NCBI RefSeq assembly: GCF_905220705.1 | Contig: NZ_CAJNAT010000004.1 | Coordinates: forward strand, 124,001 to 188,000 | DNA: 64,000 nucleotides | From: Paraburkholderia domus | Lineage (GTDB): Bacteria > Pseudomonadota > Gammaproteobacteria > Burkholderiales > Burkholderiaceae | Direction: 5' to 3' | Part shown: one piece after another, positions 9,208 to 17,415 of the stretch | How the letters are laid out: each line of letters begins with the position of its first letter | Numbering within the stretch: the first letter of the stretch is position 1 | Made by a program: the position numbers and the translations under genes | Notes under the pieces: model-generated | What the model was told of the DNA's origin: nothing | The model's input: the letters and a program-made list of their open reading frames with translations, nothing else | Databases searched by the model: none

Positions 9208-9622
9208 AGGCCCGCCACGCGTGAGCAACAGCCAGTACGGCCTGCCGCTCCTCGACGGATGTCCGCAAAGGGACGAGCAGCCGCTGCACGGCGCCTGAAG
9301 GGTGACCGTTGGCTAAGCCCGATGATCCGCTTGGCGACTGGCTGGAATGGATGGCCGCTGTAGTTTGGAAGCTGCCGAAGATGTGGTGATGGATCCAACG
9401 TCGCTTCAGGGTCGGCTGCAGTCCTCTGCGCAATGCGCGGTTTGAGAGTTCTGACGCGCGTCGGCATCGGGCAGAGTTCAACGGCCAGTAGCCGCCGTTG
9501 GCCCGCGTTCTCATGCGAACATTCGAACGTCGGTGCCGCCCGGACAACGGACATTCCCGCGTGGTCCGGACCTGCTTGTGCGGCGAGGGCCTACGCAGCC
9601 CACGGGCCAGGCGGACCGATCG
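9208..9622. other. Intergenic with degenerate repeat sequence
   Basis: The open frames look spurious. The segment at 9362-9376 (AGTTTGGAAGCTGCC) recurs exactly at 40360-40374, linking this gap to the dispersed intergenic repeat family also seen at 7176 and 40491. Confidence 0.55.
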
Positions 9623-10417
9623 CTACGACTCGATCTGTGCCTTCAGGAACAGCGAGAAAAGCTCCGACTGCGATTTGATATCGAGCTTCCCATAGACGTT
9701 CCGGCGATGGACTTTCACCGTCTCGGCGGAGATCGCGAGCTTGTACGCGATCTCCTTGTTCGAGCGGCCGCTCAGCATCAGCCTGACGACATCCAGCTCG
9801 CGCGCGGTGAGCGGCGTGCCGCGCTGCTTCATCGCCTCTTCGAGACTGCCTTGCCACTGAGGCGTCTGCGGCGCGGCGCTTTTCTCCGCGAGTACACCTT
9901 CGAAGAACATCCGTTGCCGCATCAACGCGGCCACCCAGGGCCGCATCAGGTCGAGCAGGGCGATCTCCTCCGGACTGAAGCGCTTCTTGCGGCCGAGCGA
10001 AAGACAGAGCGTGCGCGAGTCGTCGAGCTGGACGTTGTATTGCACCTCGTCCGAGACGACGTTGTGCGTGAAATAGAGCTTGTAGTAATCGGTCTGGTCG
10101 AAACACTCCGGTGCGACATCGGACAGACGGAAGAGCCCGCTCTTCAGCGCCTCGCGATTGGCAATATAGAACGGATCCAGCAGATACAGACCCTTCACGT
10201 AGTCGTTAAAGAGCGGATCCGGGCCGTCGCCTTCATACTGCGATTCGGCGAACACGTGCGGGCGGCCGTTGCTGAATAGCAGCGCGACCCAGCTGTCAAC
10301 GTTCACGTACTCGTCGAAGTGTCGTGTCAGCGCAAGCCAGAAGCCCGGGCGATCGACACACTCGATGAGCTGGCCGACCGACCGGTGCCACGCCACGTCC
10401 TGCAAGGTGAGATTCAT
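9623..10417 (-). CDS. LuxR-type helix-turn-helix regulator, probable activator of the polyamine genes
   Basis: A 264-residue protein. Residues about 1-185 are an unrecognised sensor-like domain. Residues about 200-258 are a LuxR/GerE DNA-binding domain (LTARELDVVRLMLSGRSNKE, then a recognition helix around SAETVKVHRRNV). It lacks an obvious acyl-homoserine-lactone signature and any receiver domain. It is divergent from an amidase gene. A 40-bp element directly upstream of its start is repeated in front of potF1, which makes this protein the best candidate to bind there. The ligand may be a polyamine or an amino-acid-derived amide (inference). Confidence 0.85.
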   Translation of the reverse strand: MNLTLQDVAWHRSVGQLIECVDRPGFWLALTRHFDEYVNVDSWVALLFSNGRPHVFAESQYEGDGPDPLFNDYVKGLYLLDPFYIANREALKSGLFRLSDVAPECFDQTDYYKLYFTHNVVSDEVQYNVQLDDSRTLCLSLGRKKRFSPEEIALLDLMRPWVAALMRQRMFFEGVLAEKSAAPQTPQWQGSLEEAMKQRGTPLTARELDVVRLMLSGRSNKEIAYKLAISAETVKVHRRNVYGKLDIKSQSELFSLFLKAQIES

Positions 10418-10420
10418 GCG

Positions 10421-10462
10421 CGTACCCCCGTCGGGTTAACCAATCGACGTGATTATTAAAAA
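10421..10462 (+). promoter_or_regulatory. Conserved upstream element, copy 1 (LuxR-type box candidate)
   Basis: Contains GGGTTAACCAATCGACGTGA then TTATT. The same sequence with a few changes occurs at 12613-12653 on the opposite strand, so both copies point at their downstream genes, the amidase here and potF1 there. This copy lies about 90 bp upstream of the amidase ATG and starts 4 bp before the luxR-type gene, so autoregulation is also possible. GGTTAACC is a perfect palindrome. Confidence 0.75.
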
Positions 10463-10550
10463 CGGCGGCAAAAGTCATACTTGAATTCGCCCTTGGGCGA
10501 AGGCTCAAGAGTATGCGGCAAAAGATCCGCTCATCAAAAAAGGTCCAACC

Positions 10551-11366
10551 ATGAAGATTGAAATCGTACAACTGGCCGGTCGCGACGGCGACACGGTCTA
10601 CAACCTGAACCGCACGTTACGGGCAATCGCCACCTGCGCTGCAGACACCGATATCGTCCTGTTCCCTGAAGCCCAGATGACCGGCTTTCTCGAAGTCGAA
10701 GAGCTTGCTGCGCTGGCCGAGCCGCTCGACGGCCCGAGCATTAGCGCAATCAAGGACGCCGCGCGCGAGCACGACGTCGCCGTGGTGACGGGGCTGATCG
10801 AGCGCGATCGCGGCCAGTTCTACAACACGACGGTGTTCGTCACGCCGGAGGGCGTCGCGCTTAGCTATCGCAAGACGCACCTGTGGGTCTCCGAGCATGG
10901 CGTCGTGCTGCCCGGCGATCGATACGCGACGGTCGAATGGCGCGGGGTGCGCCTCGGCCTGCTGATCTGCTACGACATCGAATTTGCCGAGAGCGCACGC
11001 GCGCTCATCGAACTGGACGCGGAGCTGTTACTCGTGACGAATGGCAACATGGAGCCGTTCGGCCATGTCCACCGCACGGCGATCATGGCGCGCGCCCAGG
11101 AGAACCAGGTCTTCGCCGTGATGGCGAACCGGGTCGGCGAAGGCAGCGGTGACATCACGTTTGCGGGCGGCAGCGCTGCAGTGGATCCGTTCGGGCGCAT
11201 GCTGTTCGAAGCGGGGCGCGAGGAGAGCCGCCACGCCGTCGAGCTGGACTTCGCGCAGATCGCGGCAGCGCGCGCTCTCTACAACTACCGCGCCGACCAG
11301 CGCCTGCCGTTCCCGGGCGAGCGCGTTGAACATCCTGACGGACGTCGCGAGCTGCTGATTCCCTGA
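10551..11366 (+). CDS. Carbon-nitrogen hydrolase (nitrilase superfamily amidase)
   Basis: A 271-residue nitrilase-superfamily enzyme. The catalytic Glu-Lys-Cys triad is visible as Glu40 (FPEAQMTGF), Lys108 (SYRKTHLW) and Cys140 (LLICYDIEF). These enzymes hydrolyse amides or carbamoyl groups. The ICYDIEF context recalls 5-aminopentanamidase (DavA-type) and related aliphatic amidases, so an omega-amino amide from polyamine or lysine breakdown is a reasonable guess, not proof. There is no signal peptide, so it is cytosolic. It shares an upstream element with potF1 and faces the luxR-type gene. Confidence 0.85.
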   Translation: MKIEIVQLAGRDGDTVYNLNRTLRAIATCAADTDIVLFPEAQMTGFLEVEELAALAEPLDGPSISAIKDAAREHDVAVVTGLIERDRGQFYNTTVFVTPEGVALSYRKTHLWVSEHGVVLPGDRYATVEWRGVRLGLLICYDIEFAESARALIELDAELLLVTNGNMEPFGHVHRTAIMARAQENQVFAVMANRVGEGSGDITFAGGSAAVDPFGRMLFEAGREESRHAVELDFAQIAAARALYNYRADQRLPFPGERVEHPDGRRELLIP

Positions 11367-11391
11367 GCGATCTTCGGATCGATCAACTCCT

Positions 11392-11411
11392 GCCCGGCCG
11401 CACGGCCGGGC
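11392..11411. terminator. GC-rich hairpin between convergent genes
   Basis: GCCCGGCCG-CA-CGGCCGGGC forms a perfect 9-bp stem between the convergent amidase and potF1 genes. It has no U-run on either side, so it may be a weak bidirectional terminator or an mRNA-stabilising end. Confidence 0.45.
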
Positions 11412-11436
11412 GCGGAGAAAGGACGAGTAAGCAGGA

Positions 11437-12555
11437 TCAATCGGTCTTGAGCTTCGCCCAAAGACGGTTCTCGAGACGCATCAGTGGTGCCGTGACCGGC
11501 TTGGTGATGACCAGCTTGCGGTACACCTCGGGCGACGGGAACACGGCCGGGTCGGCGAGCACCTCGGGACGTACCAGATGCCGCGACGACGGTACTGCGG
11601 ACGGATACGACGTGTCGTTGGTCAGGGCCGCGCTCTCCTTCTCCGATAGCACGAAGTCGATGAACTTTTGCGCGGCATCGGGATGCGGCGCGTCCTTCGG
11701 GATCGCCATCATGTCGAACCAGATTGGCGTGCCTTCGCTCGGAATCAGGTACTTGATGTGATACGACTTGTGGGCGTCGGCGGCGGAGATGCGCGCGGAG
11801 TTGACATCACCCGACCAGCCGAGCGCGATGCAGATGTCATTGCCCGCGAGGTCGTTGATGTAGCCACTCGAGTTGAACTGCGAGATGTACGGGCGGATCG
11901 CCTTGACCGCCTCATAGGCGGCCTGGATGTCGGCAGGATTATCAGAGTTGGGGTCTTTCTTCAGATAGATGAGCGCGGCGGTGAAGGCGTCGGCGGGCGA
12001 ATCGAGGAGGGAGATACCGCAGCTCTTGAGCTTCTGCGCGTACTTCGGGTCGAACAGCAGCGACCAGCTGTCAAGCGGAACGTCGTCGCCGAGCAGAGCC
12101 TTCACTTTCTCGACGTTGATGCCAAGGCCGTCGGTGCCCCACGACCACGGAATGCCGTACTGGTTGCCCGGATCGTCCTTCGCGAGGGTCTTCATGATCT
12201 CGGGGTCGAGTAGCGCGTAGTTCGATATGTGCGACCGCTCAATCTTCTGATAGATACCGGCCTGCAACTGACGCCCCCAGTAGTAGTCGGACGGCACCAC
12301 GACGTCATAACCGGAGGTGCCCGCGAGCAGCTTCGCCTGAAGCGTGTCGTTCGAATCGAACTCCTGATAGACGACCTTGATGCCGGTGGCCTTCTCGAAG
12401 TTCGCGACCGTACTCTTGCCGATCGAGTTGCCCCAGTTGTAGACGTTGACTACCTGGTCCTCGGCCTGTGCGCCCGGCATGCCGTGCCATACGAGCCCAC
12501 TCAGTACGAGCGCCGCGCAGGCCGTTTTCAGTCCTTTCCTTTTGTCCCCTACCAT
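11437..12555 (-). CDS. PotF-like polyamine ABC transporter binding protein 1
   Basis: A 372-residue periplasmic binding protein with a Sec signal (cleavage near AQAED). It is closely related to E. coli PotF: NVYNW, GYDVVVPS, QYGIPWSWGTDGLG, LKSCGISLLD, ALGWSGDV, WFDMMAIPKDAPHP. The Trp and Asp of GWSGD and the Asp of WFD are kept. The SD that follows NW in PotF is replaced by GN, which may change ligand choice. No permease or ATPase gene is adjacent. It has a strong GGAGGAAAG ribosome site, and the shared 40-bp element lies about 60 bp upstream. Confidence 0.9.
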   Translation of the reverse strand: MVGDKRKGLKTACAALVLSGLVWHGMPGAQAEDQVVNVYNWGNSIGKSTVANFEKATGIKVVYQEFDSNDTLQAKLLAGTSGYDVVVPSDYYWGRQLQAGIYQKIERSHISNYALLDPEIMKTLAKDDPGNQYGIPWSWGTDGLGINVEKVKALLGDDVPLDSWSLLFDPKYAQKLKSCGISLLDSPADAFTAALIYLKKDPNSDNPADIQAAYEAVKAIRPYISQFNSSGYINDLAGNDICIALGWSGDVNSARISAADAHKSYHIKYLIPSEGTPIWFDMMAIPKDAPHPDAAQKFIDFVLSEKESAALTNDTSYPSAVPSSRHLVRPEVLADPAVFPSPEVYRKLVITKPVTAPLMRLENRLWAKLKTD

Positions 12556-12612
12556 TCCACTTTCCTCCGTCGATGTTGTCAGCTAATGAGGACAAGTATG
12601 CGGCTCGCCGTT

Positions 12613-12653
12613 GATTTCAATAATCACGTCGATCGGTTAACCCGGGAGGGGTA
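12613..12653 (-). promoter_or_regulatory. Conserved upstream element, copy 2, before potF1
   Basis: On the minus strand this reads GGGTTAACCGATCGACGTGA then TTATT, nearly identical to 10421-10462. It ends about 58 bp before the potF1 start and points toward it, a position suited to an activator site. The matching copy near the luxR-type gene suggests shared control. Confidence 0.75.
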
Positions 12654-13147
12654 CATCCCTGAATCAAACCTTACAGAACGGAGCTGTGCGGCCGCTCCGG
12701 ACCGCTACGCCAAACAGGCGAACCTGACTTTGTGGGGCAGATATTCGCCTTTCTGAACACGTGGCATTTGCCAGCGTCACGGTTAGGTTTTGAATATGTA
12801 AAGCCGTTTGTTTGTTTGATTCGTCTGCGGGAAGGCGTTCGTGCTGATTTTTCCCAATGTCCGATGCGCCCCCATGACCGGACCGTCGTCGAAAATAACA
12901 TCGAAGGTCTCTTGTGGGTTGACATGAGGCGGTTGCGTCAGGCAGCAGTCGGCCGGGTTTTGCCGGGATGCAGCTCGCGGCCGGCGGTTCTCGTGCCCTA
13001 GCCAGCTGCCTCTAGCTGTCCTACGTTTTGTTCCAGATGGCTCAACGAGATATCGAGGGGTAGAAACGCGGCGCTGTTTCGCCCGTGATGGTAAGTGCGG
13101 TGAGCATCTGACAAAATCTCTAGAAGAATACTAAGAATGGAGGCAGC
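12654..13147. other. Intergenic, no supported gene
   Basis: Short open frames on both strands show no domain or ribosome site. The segment near 12780-12850 is AT-richer than its surroundings. Nothing further was recognised. Confidence 0.55.
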
Positions 13148-13621
13148 TTGCGGCCGGTCGAATACCGTTTCTCCACGATTTGGCGCATCGACGCGCCAGT
13201 GCAGGACGTTTGGGCGGCAATCCAGGATTCGGCGCGCTGGCCCGAATGGTGGCATAACGTCGAGCGCGTGGACCAGCTGGACGCGGGTTCCGATCAGGGC
13301 GTGGGGGCCGTACAACGCTATACGTGGAAAGGCTGGTTGCCCTATCGTCTCGTCTTCGATATGCGGGTGACGCGTGTCGAGCCGTTGGTCGCGCTGGAGG
13401 GGGAAGCCACTGGCGACGTCGAAGGCGCAGGCCGCTGGAGCTTTTCGACCGGCGGACACAACCTCACCGTGGTCCGTTATGACTGGTGTGTGCGTACGAA
13501 CCGCACATGGATGAACGCATTGGCGCCGTTGTTACGACCGGTTTTCCAATGGAACCACGATGCAGTGATGCGTGAAGGCGGCGCGGCGCTAGCGCGGCGG
13601 CTCGCCTGTGCAAGCAGCTAG
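13148..13621 (+). CDS. SRPBCC (START-like) superfamily protein
   Basis: A 157-residue protein with polyketide-cyclase/SRPBCC features. The opening strand RFSTIWRIDAPVQDVWAAIQ is followed by WPEWWHNVERV, then alternating strands and a C-terminal helix ending EGGAALARRL. Such proteins form a helix-grip fold that binds hydrophobic ligands. The best start is TTG at 13148, four bases after GGAGG. It is free-standing, with an RcnR-like operon following about 110 bp later. No catalytic role can be assigned. Confidence 0.7.
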   Translation: MRPVEYRFSTIWRIDAPVQDVWAAIQDSARWPEWWHNVERVDQLDAGSDQGVGAVQRYTWKGWLPYRLVFDMRVTRVEPLVALEGEATGDVEGAGRWSFSTGGHNLTVVRYDWCVRTNRTWMNALAPLLRPVFQWNHDAVMREGGAALARRLACASS

Positions 13622-13703
13622 TTGATGAGGTCGCTCAGGCGAATGCTTTCGAACAACTTTCGTTTGAAGCGATTTGGTATACCCCTCCACCCTATTTGCC
13701 ATA

Positions 13704-13718
13704 TACTCCCCCTCGGTA
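13704..13718. promoter_or_regulatory. Putative RcnR/CsoR-type operator
   Basis: TACTCCCCCTCGGTA resembles RcnR sites, which have TACT and AGTA arms around a G/C tract (the arms read TACC and AGTA on the other strand). It lies 16 bp before the repressor ATG. A second C-tract block with GTATACCCC is just upstream, near 13678. Binding here would give nickel/cobalt-responsive autorepression of the operon. Confidence 0.6.
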
Positions 13719-13733
13719 TATGGGAGATCATTA

Positions 13734-14009
13734 ATGAGCCACACCATTCGTGAGAAACAAAAGCTTCTCAACCGCGTTCGCCGCATCAAGGGGCAGGTGG
13801 AAGCCATTGAGCGGGCGCTCGTGGAAGAGCAGGGCTGCATTGACGTGCTGCAGCAGATAACCAGCTGCCGCGGCGCGATGAATGGCCTGCTGGCCGTTGT
13901 GCTGGAGGACCATATCCGCACCCATCTCGTCGATGCGGAAACTCATGAAGAATCGGCCGGCAGTGCGACTGACCAGCTCATCGAAGTCGTTCACAGCTAT
14001 TTCAAGTAG
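13734..14009 (+). CDS. Metal-sensing RcnR/DmeR-type transcriptional repressor
   Basis: A 91-residue all-helical protein of the CsoR/RcnR/FrmR (DUF156) family. Its N-terminus MSHTIREKQKL parallels E. coli RcnR. The RcnR nickel/cobalt ligands are all present at the same numbers: His3, Cys35, His60 and His64. This supports Ni/Co sensing rather than copper or formaldehyde sensing. It would bind a GC-tract operator just upstream and release it when metal binds. The stop is 8 bp before dmeF, a two-gene efflux operon. I chose ATG 13734 because an upstream Met would run through the operator. Confidence 0.9.
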   Translation: MSHTIREKQKLLNRVRRIKGQVEAIERALVEEQGCIDVLQQITSCRGAMNGLLAVVLEDHIRTHLVDAETHEESAGSATDQLIEVVHSYFK

Positions 14010-14017
14010 AGCAGAAC

Positions 14018-15307
14018 ATGAGTGATTTTAAAAACGCCGCATTTGGCGCAGGACATGACCACATCTTTCTGGGTGCCGGTCATGAAAAGAACGAGCGCAA
14101 GACGTGGGCTGTGATTGCGCTGTGCAGCGCGATGATGCTGATTGAAATCGTCGGCGGCAGCATGTTCGGCTCGCTGGCGCTTGTCGCCGACGGCCTGCAC
14201 ATGTCGACGCATGCCGGAGCAATGCTGATTGCGGCCCTCGCGTACACCTATGCGCGCAAGCACGCCACCGACTCCCGCTTCGTGTTCGGCACCGGCAAAC
14301 TGGGCGATCTCGCAGGGTTCACGAGTGCCATCGTGCTGGCAATGATTGCAGTGCTGATTGGCTACGAGGCAGTGTCGCGTTTTCTGTCGCCGGTGCCTAT
14401 TCACTTCGGCGAAGCGATTCCTATCGCGGTGGTCGGCTTGCTAGTCAACCTGGCAAGCGTGTGGCTGTTGAGCGGCGGTGACCACGGTCATAGCAATGGT
14501 CATAGTCACGGTCATAGCCACGGGCATGAGCATGGTCATGACGACCATGCTCATGAAGACGAAGGGCAGAAGATTTTCGCGCCGTCTGGCGTGTTTGCGG
14601 TTTCCATCTTCGAGGATGGCGTGCCACCCGTTTTCCGCATTACACCGGCGACGGATGGTTCGCGACTGGACGCCTCGACGGTGTCCGTTACGACGGTGCG
14701 ACCCGATGGGACGCAACAGGTATTCGCGCTCGCGGACCGTGGCGGCTATCTGGAATCGAAGGAAGACATCCCTGAACCGCACGCCTTCAAAGCCATCGTG
14801 CGGATGCCGGACGGCGAGCACGAAGTGGAATTCGAAGAACATGAGCACCACGTCGACGCACATGAAGCAGCGACCCGCGACCATAACATCCGGTCGGCAT
14901 ACATCCACGTGATGGCGGATGCGGCGGTCTCCGTGCTGGCTATCATCGGCCTTTTACTGGCACGTGCATTTGGCTGGCTCTGGATGGACCCGCTCGCTGG
15001 TGTCATCGGCGCGCTGGTGATTGCAAACTGGTCTTATGGATTGATGCGTGACACCGGCGCAATTCTGCTCGACATGAACTCCGATCGGCGCATGGCGGAG
15101 AACGTGCGGAACGCCATCGAGGACCGTGGCGACAAGGTCGTCGACCTGCATGTATGGCGGGTGGGTCCAGGTCACATGAGCGCCGTGGTATCAGTGGCAA
15201 CGGGTGAACCCCAGCGTGATTCGCGCTTTTATCACGCGGTGCTCGAACGCTTCAAGGGGCTGTCGCATGTCACCGTTGAAGTACAACCTTCACACGCGGC
15301 GGCCTGA
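14018..15307 (+). CDS. dmeF: Cation diffusion facilitator exporter DmeF (Co/Ni)
   Basis: A 429-residue CDF-family inner-membrane transporter. Six transmembrane segments are split by a large His-rich cytosolic loop (GHSNGHSHGHSHGHEHGHDD, residues about 155-180) and a further roughly 100-residue insert. The helix-2 metal motif is LVADGLHMSTHAG, giving the H..D pairs of the family. The C-terminal cytosolic domain is present (VVDLHVWRVGPGHMSAVVSV). DmeF exports Co2+ and Ni2+ by proton antiport. Co-transcription with an RcnR-like repressor, and the insert, match the DmeF subgroup. The substrate is inferred from the family. Confidence 0.9.
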   Translation: MSDFKNAAFGAGHDHIFLGAGHEKNERKTWAVIALCSAMMLIEIVGGSMFGSLALVADGLHMSTHAGAMLIAALAYTYARKHATDSRFVFGTGKLGDLAGFTSAIVLAMIAVLIGYEAVSRFLSPVPIHFGEAIPIAVVGLLVNLASVWLLSGGDHGHSNGHSHGHSHGHEHGHDDHAHEDEGQKIFAPSGVFAVSIFEDGVPPVFRITPATDGSRLDASTVSVTTVRPDGTQQVFALADRGGYLESKEDIPEPHAFKAIVRMPDGEHEVEFEEHEHHVDAHEAATRDHNIRSAYIHVMADAAVSVLAIIGLLLARAFGWLWMDPLAGVIGALVIANWSYGLMRDTGAILLDMNSDRRMAENVRNAIEDRGDKVVDLHVWRVGPGHMSAVVSVATGEPQRDSRFYHAVLERFKGLSHVTVEVQPSHAAA

Positions 15308-15310
15308 TCC

Positions 15311-15526
15311 ATGGCAGTCAAGTCGCCGTGCATCGACGTGTGTGCTTTCGATGGTAAGACCAAACTGTGCGTTGGATGTTTTCGTACCCTGGATGAAATT
15401 CGCGGCTGGAAGAAGATGACCGACCACCGGCGCCATCAGGTGATTAACGACCGGGCACGGCGACAGGCCAAGCTGCTGCGGGACACCCTGGCGTTGTCCC
15501 CGGGCGCTGCAACTTCGAATAACTGA
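15311..15526 (+). CDS. DUF1289 domain small protein
   Basis: A 71-residue protein with the DUF1289 signature: SPCIDVCAFDGKTKLCVGCF. Four Cys lie in a CxxxC...CxxC arrangement that could hold a metal or iron-sulfur centre, followed by RTLDEIRGWKKM. It lies 3 bp after dmeF and is probably co-transcribed. The biochemical role of the family is unknown. The His/Lys/Arg-rich C-terminus suggests nucleic acid contact, but that is only a guess. Confidence 0.85.
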   Translation: MAVKSPCIDVCAFDGKTKLCVGCFRTLDEIRGWKKMTDHRRHQVINDRARRQAKLLRDTLALSPGAATSNN

Positions 15527-15607
15527 ATCCAGGGAGCGCCGCTATTCGCCACGCGCTTTCGGTATGGCAACTTGCTTCCGTAACGCACGGCGCGGTAAAA
15601 TCGTGCC

Positions 15608-15722
15608 TGCTCATTGGGGAGTAGCCGCCTCGAACGCCATGTTCGAGGGCGCACGTCAACATACTTGGCGAGTCGAGAGACTTGCTATGGCGTGCGCAGC
15701 CAAGTGCCTGGCAAGACCGATG
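15608..15722 (+). promoter_or_regulatory. yybP-ykoY manganese riboswitch
   Basis: Conserved yybP-ykoY aptamer sequences appear in order: GGGGAGTAGCCG (15616), TCAACATACT (15656), then GCCTGGCAAGACCG (about 15706) closing the second leg. Between them are stems such as CTCGAACG-CCATG-TTCGAG. This Mn2+-sensing class commonly precedes TMEM165/UPF0016, MntP and Alx-type genes. The next gene here is a TMEM165/UPF0016-family transporter, which fits. A strong stem-loop follows and may be the expression platform. Confidence 0.88.
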
Positions 15723-15766
15723 ACACGCATTCCGACCTAACCGGGTCGCCGGAATGCGCGTCATCG
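15719..15766 (+). terminator. Riboswitch expression-platform stem-loop
   Basis: GATGACACGCATTCCG pairs with CGGAATGCGCGTCATC across one A/C mismatch, giving a 15-bp-paired stem around a 15-base loop, followed by GCGTTCTTTCT. It starts directly after the aptamer and ends about 35 bp before the transporter ATG. It is probably a transcription attenuator opposed by Mn-bound aptamer folding. The weak U-run makes the exact mechanism uncertain. Confidence 0.6.
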
Positions 15767-15799
15767 CGTTCTTTCTGCGCGGCCCGGATACAAGACCCC

Positions 15800-16390
15800 A
15801 TGCAATCCTTCCTCGTTTCGACCAGTGTGGTTGGTCTCGCTGAAATTGGCGACAAGACACAACTCCTGTCCCTTGTGCTTGCTGCACGATATCGCAAACC
15901 GATTCCCATCATCCTTGGTGTGCTTGCAGCAACACTCCTCAACCATGGCGCATCGGGTGCGTTGGGCGTGTGGCTGGCAAGTATTCTGAGCCCTAACGTC
16001 CTGAATTGGGCAGTTGTCGTATCGTTTGCGGTTATGGCTGTGTGGATTCTCATTCCGGACAAGCTGGACGACGCCGATGCGGTATTGACGAAAAATTCGA
16101 TGGGCGTCTTCGGCACAACGGCCGTTACGTTCTTTGTCGCCGAGATGGGCGACAAGACTCAAATCGTGACCATTGCCCTGGCTGCGCGTTTTCATGAGTT
16201 CTTCGGCGTCGTCGCGGGCACAACGCTCGGCATGATGTTGGCAAATGTGCCCGTCATCTACCTGGGTCACAAATTCGCCGACCGCTTGCCAACAAAGGCG
16301 GTCCACATTCTGGCCGCCGTCATCTTCGTTTGTCTTGGTGGCCTCGCCCTCAGGACCGCGCTGTACCCGCAAGCGCACCCGCTGTTCTAG
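15800..16390 (+). CDS. TMEM165/GDT1 (UPF0016) family manganese exporter
   Basis: A 196-residue inner-membrane protein with six predicted helices in two inverted halves. Each half carries the family signature E-x-G-D-K-T (AEIGDKTQLL near residue 14 and AEMGDKTQIV in the middle). Bacterial members export Mn2+ (also proposed for Ca2+). The yybP-ykoY riboswitch immediately upstream supports manganese. ATG 15800 was chosen because earlier in-frame codons lie inside the riboswitch. A gene symbol such as mntX or mneA is possible but was not assigned. Confidence 0.9.
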   Translation: MQSFLVSTSVVGLAEIGDKTQLLSLVLAARYRKPIPIILGVLAATLLNHGASGALGVWLASILSPNVLNWAVVVSFAVMAVWILIPDKLDDADAVLTKNSMGVFGTTAVTFFVAEMGDKTQIVTIALAARFHEFFGVVAGTTLGMMLANVPVIYLGHKFADRLPTKAVHILAAVIFVCLGGLALRTALYPQAHPLF

Positions 16391-16506
16391 TTCAAGCGCT
16401 CGTTCCGTACGTTCGAGGTATGTGCTATATCCGGCGCATGCCTTGAGATTTCCTAGGGTTCAGAGACGTCGAACGGTGAATCAAGGGCGTCATATGTCCA
16501 GCCGTC

Positions 16507-17265
16507 TCACATCATGCCGCCAGCGCTTCCGGTGCCGCCCGCTCCGGATCCACCGCTCCCGCCTGTGCTGGTATTGGGCGATGTCGCAATCGGATGTGCA
16601 GCCCCCGCCGTGACCACGAGTGTGACGGCGGCTGCGTCCGGTTCGCCGTTGGTGTCGATTGCGCCACGAGCGAGGAGCGCTTCTAGATCACTGTCCTCGC
16701 CTGGTTGGCCGACAGTGAATGCGGTGGTCAGAAAATTGGGCGTGGAAAGCGTAACACCATACTTCTGCTGCAGACCCTGGGCGACAGCGGCCTGCGCAGT
16801 CAGAACGTCGGTCTGATTCTGCAGCGTCTGCTGAAACTGCGTGTTCGTCGAGAAGCCGGTGATGAGCCCGTTTTCATTCGTACCGAGTTGCGCCGCGAGA
16901 TATGACAACAACAAATCGGTCTCCGGCGTGACGTTGTACGTGCCGCCAGCGAACGCTGCGGAATGCAGGATCGTCACGCCCGAAGTCGCAGAGATCATGC
17001 ACGGCAACACTGCGCCGAACGTCGCGTGGTAGTTTCCGTTCGCATCCGCTGCGACCGACATCGCACCGCGCGCGCAGTCGATGCTAATCGTCGCGTTCGC
17101 GAGTGCCTTGCCCGTTGCCGCGGTACCAGCGATCGAAATCATTGACGTGCTGCTTGCGCTACCGCTACCGCCACCACCGCCGCCGCAGCCAGCGAACAAC
17201 GCAACGGATGCAATCAGCAGCCCTGCGCTGATAGAACGGATGACGTGCTGTTGTCGAGTGCTCAT
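16507..17265 (-). CDS. Lipoprotein with Gly-rich linker, hypothetical
   Basis: A 252-residue predicted lipoprotein. The signal ends in the lipobox LFAGC, followed by seven glycines and a short Ser/Gly linker. Residues about 45-110 resemble a small beta-sandwich of the carboxypeptidase-regulatory/Ig type (ISIAGTAATGKALANATISI). A helical region follows with a Gln-rich stretch (QFQQTLQNQTDVLTAQAAVA) and a Ser/Gly tail. I recall similar proteins in Burkholderia without a known function. ATG 17265 puts the signal peptide at the N-terminus. It is about 150 bp downstream of an exported beta-propeller gene on the same strand. Confidence 0.75.
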   Translation of the reverse strand: MSTRQQHVIRSISAGLLIASVALFAGCGGGGGGSGSASSTSMISIAGTAATGKALANATISIDCARGAMSVAADANGNYHATFGAVLPCMISATSGVTILHSAAFAGGTYNVTPETDLLLSYLAAQLGTNENGLITGFSTNTQFQQTLQNQTDVLTAQAAVAQGLQQKYGVTLSTPNFLTTAFTVGQPGEDSDLEALLARGAIDTNGEPDAAAVTLVVTAGAAHPIATSPNTSTGGSGGSGAGGTGSAGGMM

Positions 17266-17415
17266 CGAAGTCTGCCGTTGGTTCGTACGTCGTCTAAACG
17301 ATTTCGCGAAGGCGTCTATTCCATCTTTCGCACACGTTTGATACTGCGAACGCATTGCGAAGTGGCTGGCCCCAGTGAGGTGGATGCTCGGCTTGGCACG
17401 TCATTCCATTGCGCA

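Noticed and set aside
9147..9554. A 135-codon minus-strand frame
   Set aside because: Overlaps the LysR 3' end and contains repeat-family sequence; composition is typical of translated non-coding GC-rich DNA.
14467..14580. Short repeats resembling a CRISPR-like array
   Set aside because: These are GGTCAT/GGCCAT codon repeats for the His/Gly-rich loop of DmeF; there are no spacers.
14478..14912. Plus-strand frame rich in Met/Val/Thr inside dmeF
   Set aside because: A shifted translation of the His-rich loop codons, not a gene.
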